A stretch of 64,000 nucleotides of DNA from assembly GCF_002007105.1 (NCBI RefSeq), contig NZ_MVBC01000017.1:48506-112505 (forward strand), given 5' to 3'. Numbering within the stretch: the first letter of the stretch is position 1; each line of letters begins with the position of its first letter. The position numbers were made by a program, and so were the translations under genes. Positions 62,585 to 64,000 of this stretch are shown here, piece after piece. The notes beneath the pieces were generated by a model. It was not told the DNA's origin. It saw only the letters and a program-made list of their open reading frames with translations, and ran no database searches. This DNA comes from Hymenobacter sp. CRA2. Lineage in GTDB: Bacteria; Bacteroidota; Bacteroidia; Cytophagales; Hymenobacteraceae.

Positions 62585-63801
62585 AACACATGATTATTAA
62601 ACGGATTTCTACGAATATCAACCTGAAATGCTTGATTAACGACTTCCCTAAAATACTCGAACCTTGTAAAATAACTTGCATGTGTCTTTGTGGTTGATTC
62701 AATAGATTTTTTGAAATCATTATTATCGCACAATTTTATAAATCTAGAATGAAAATCACTTGCTCTATCATCATAACCATTTATTTCTCTATCAAGTAAA
62801 CTAAAGTAAAAAGTCTGAACTTCAAATAAAGCTCTATTAAATCTAGATTCTATTTTGCCATTCGTATATTTACGACCAACAAATTTATATCCATCAAAAA
62901 CTTTAGAAAGCCTAAGTGTTGATTCCTCAAAATCCACAAATGCCTCTTCTACTCTACTAGAATATTTATCCCAATTAGTATTTATCTCCTTCATAGAGTA
63001 ATCTAAGAATTGCTTCAAATTCCCAGTATATCCTTCACCAAAAAGGACAAAAGATAAACACCTCAATATAATCTCAACATCTCTCAATCTATTATCTGGG
63101 CCTGATAATCCCAAAACCTTATGCAAATTCAAAGTCTTGTTTGTTACTTTAAACAAATAGTCGCTAAATAAACCTTTATTCAAGACTTGCCTCAATTCTT
63201 GAGTTGATAGGGGAACAGAACCTGTATTTAATCGATAAAATATATCATACAAAACATCGTCCTTGTCAAAATTTGAAATAATTGTACATCTTAAATCAGC
63301 ATTCATGAACTGCCTAAAATCCTCTTTATAATCAGGATTATTTTTCAAATCTTGAAACGTCAAACCATTAATATCTTTTCTTACATCAAGCCCTTTAATT
63401 TTATTCTTATGCCAACTTCTGAAATTATCAGGATTAATAAATCCTGCAATAGTCATCAAACGCTGCTTACCATCGATAACAATGAATGATTTTTTCTTTG
63501 CAGGATCTTCTGCTAGGACAATCTCAGGAACTGGATAACCCACAACCAGGGATTCGACTAGCTTACTCCTTCTAAAGTCATTCCAAGCATTTCTTCTTTG
63601 AAAACTTGGATCTAAATCAATATTACCACTAGAAATCTGACTAAACATTGTCTCAATTGTCCAATCTCTTGAATAGACAATAATTTTACTAGGGTCAAAT
63701 GGCTGCAAATCAGATATAATATCTTTATTATCAGCTTCTATCCCTAGTACATCATTAATACCAGATGCATCTTCTTGTGGCTCGTTTATTCTTTTGGACA
63801 T
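62581..63801 (-). CDS. DUF262 domain protein
   Basis: 406 residues from ATG 63801. The DUF262 (ParB/sulfiredoxin-like) core is in the N-terminal half: the DPSFQRRNAWNDFRRSKLVESL segment at about 64-85 and the signature DGKQRL at Asp110-Leu115. Then RCTIISNF, FYRLNTGSVPLSTQELRQ at about 186-203 completes the DUF262 core. The C-terminal half is helical and not recognised. DUF262 proteins are found in GmrSD-type restriction and other defence loci as NTP-using nucleases. It is translationally coupled to the HEPN gene. It is AT-rich and unlike the core genes, so probably acquired. Confidence 0.85.
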   Translation of the reverse strand: MSKRINEPQEDASGINDVLGIEADNKDIISDLQPFDPSKIIVYSRDWTIETMFSQISSGNIDLDPSFQRRNAWNDFRRSKLVESLVVGYPVPEIVLAEDPAKKKSFIVIDGKQRLMTIAGFINPDNFRSWHKNKIKGLDVRKDINGLTFQDLKNNPDYKEDFRQFMNADLRCTIISNFDKDDVLYDIFYRLNTGSVPLSTQELRQVLNKGLFSDYLFKVTNKTLNLHKVLGLSGPDNRLRDVEIILRCLSFVLFGEGYTGNLKQFLDYSMKEINTNWDKYSSRVEEAFVDFEESTLRLSKVFDGYKFVGRKYTNGKIESRFNRALFEVQTFYFSLLDREINGYDDRASDFHSRFIKLCDNNDFKKSIESTTKTHASYFTRFEYFREVVNQAFQVDIRRNPFNNHVL

Positions 63802-63829
63802 ATGATGAGATGAAAGAGTAGGCTCTAAA

Positions 63830-64000
63830 TGTATAAATATTCCCTCTAGCTATAGCAGATTCACAGACAATGAAGCTGCTGGCGCTCCGCGTACGTAAGC
63901 GGCTGTATGCAAGCATACTCGATGGATTTGCGTCAGCGCGTGGCGCAGGCGCTGGCCGAGCCGGGCGCCCGGCAGGCCCAAGTGGCCGCGCGCTTTTGCG
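63830..64000 (+). mobile_element. Left end of an IS630-type insertion element (partial)
   Basis: At about 63870 the composition returns to GC-rich and a transposase reading frame begins at 63907. The exact left terminus cannot be set from one end. IS630 elements insert at TA, and TA dinucleotides at 63853-63856 are possible borders. The rest of the element lies outside the window. Confidence 0.45.
63907..64000 (+). CDS. IS630-family transposase, N-terminal fragment (cut by the window edge)
   Basis: 31 codons are visible from ATG 63907. They start M-Q-A-Y-S-M-D-L-R-Q-R-V and continue to AQVAARF, the first helices of the winged helix-turn-helix typical of IS630/Tc1-like transposases. The call rests on this N-terminal pattern alone. 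No stop is reached. Confidence 0.6.
   Translation, partial: MQAYSMDLRQRVAQALAEPGARQAQVAARFC

Noticed and set aside
1..64000. CRISPR array, rRNA operon, riboswitch, replication origin
   Set aside because: I saw no regularly spaced direct repeats of CRISPR size, no rRNA segments, no recognisable riboswitch core and no origin-like box cluster.

Overview
The window looks like chromosomal DNA of a GC-rich member of the Bacteroidota, most likely a Hymenobacter-like member of the Cytophagales. This is inferred from gene content; species cannot be named. The pointers are a full-length gliding/type IX secretion protein SprA, four secreted proteins ending in type A T9SS sorting domains, an exosortase X pair, few Shine-Dalgarno sites, and several promoters of the Bacteroidota form TTG-N18-25-TAnnTTTG. 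About 39 protein genes and three tRNA genes can be supported.

Layout, left half. 1-921 (-) is the 5' part of a GAF-LytTR regulator. 1228-5468 (+) holds two TatA genes, gatA and a LysM lytic transglycosylase. 5692-7645 holds a thioredoxin-like protein and a lipoprotein. 7808-19493 (+) is maeB, ruvA, sprA, gcvH and a VanZ-like gene, with sprA alone taking 7.6 kb. Then come an M28 peptidase, a small exported protein, yicC, and a TonB-dependent receptor followed by a T9SS beta-helix protein. 27511-29996 is a coupled GT4 glycosyltransferase and flippase pair, followed by about 570 bp without an intact gene. Next are a fibronectin-type T9SS protein, a MoxR ATPase and a 2476-residue T9SS beta-helix/adhesin-like protein.

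Layout, right half. 42377-43388 is exosortase XrtX with its associated membrane protein. 43461-43911 (-) carries tRNA-Leu and two identical tRNA-Gly genes. Then follow mutS, a TrmH-family methyltransferase, an M36 metallopeptidase exported by T9SS, a hypothetical protein coupled to a membrane J-domain protein, terC, yajQ, a GNAT, a DUF962/Mpo1 protein, a hotdog thioesterase, an NYN-CSD protein, a DUF457 protein and mfd.

From about 61.1 kb base composition drops sharply. This AT-rich accessory island carries a putative HEPN protein on the plus strand and a translationally coupled DUF262 + HEPN pair on the minus strand. It is followed at the window edge by the start of an IS630-type transposase. 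This is the strongest candidate for a poorly described (defence or toxin-like) system here.

Theme: much of the window serves the cell surface. SprA is the T9SS outer-membrane pore, the four CTD proteins are its likely cargo, Tat and exosortase are parallel export and processing routes, and the GT4/flippase, MltD-like and VanZ-like genes act on the envelope. mutS, mfd, ruvA and yajQ are housekeeping genes.
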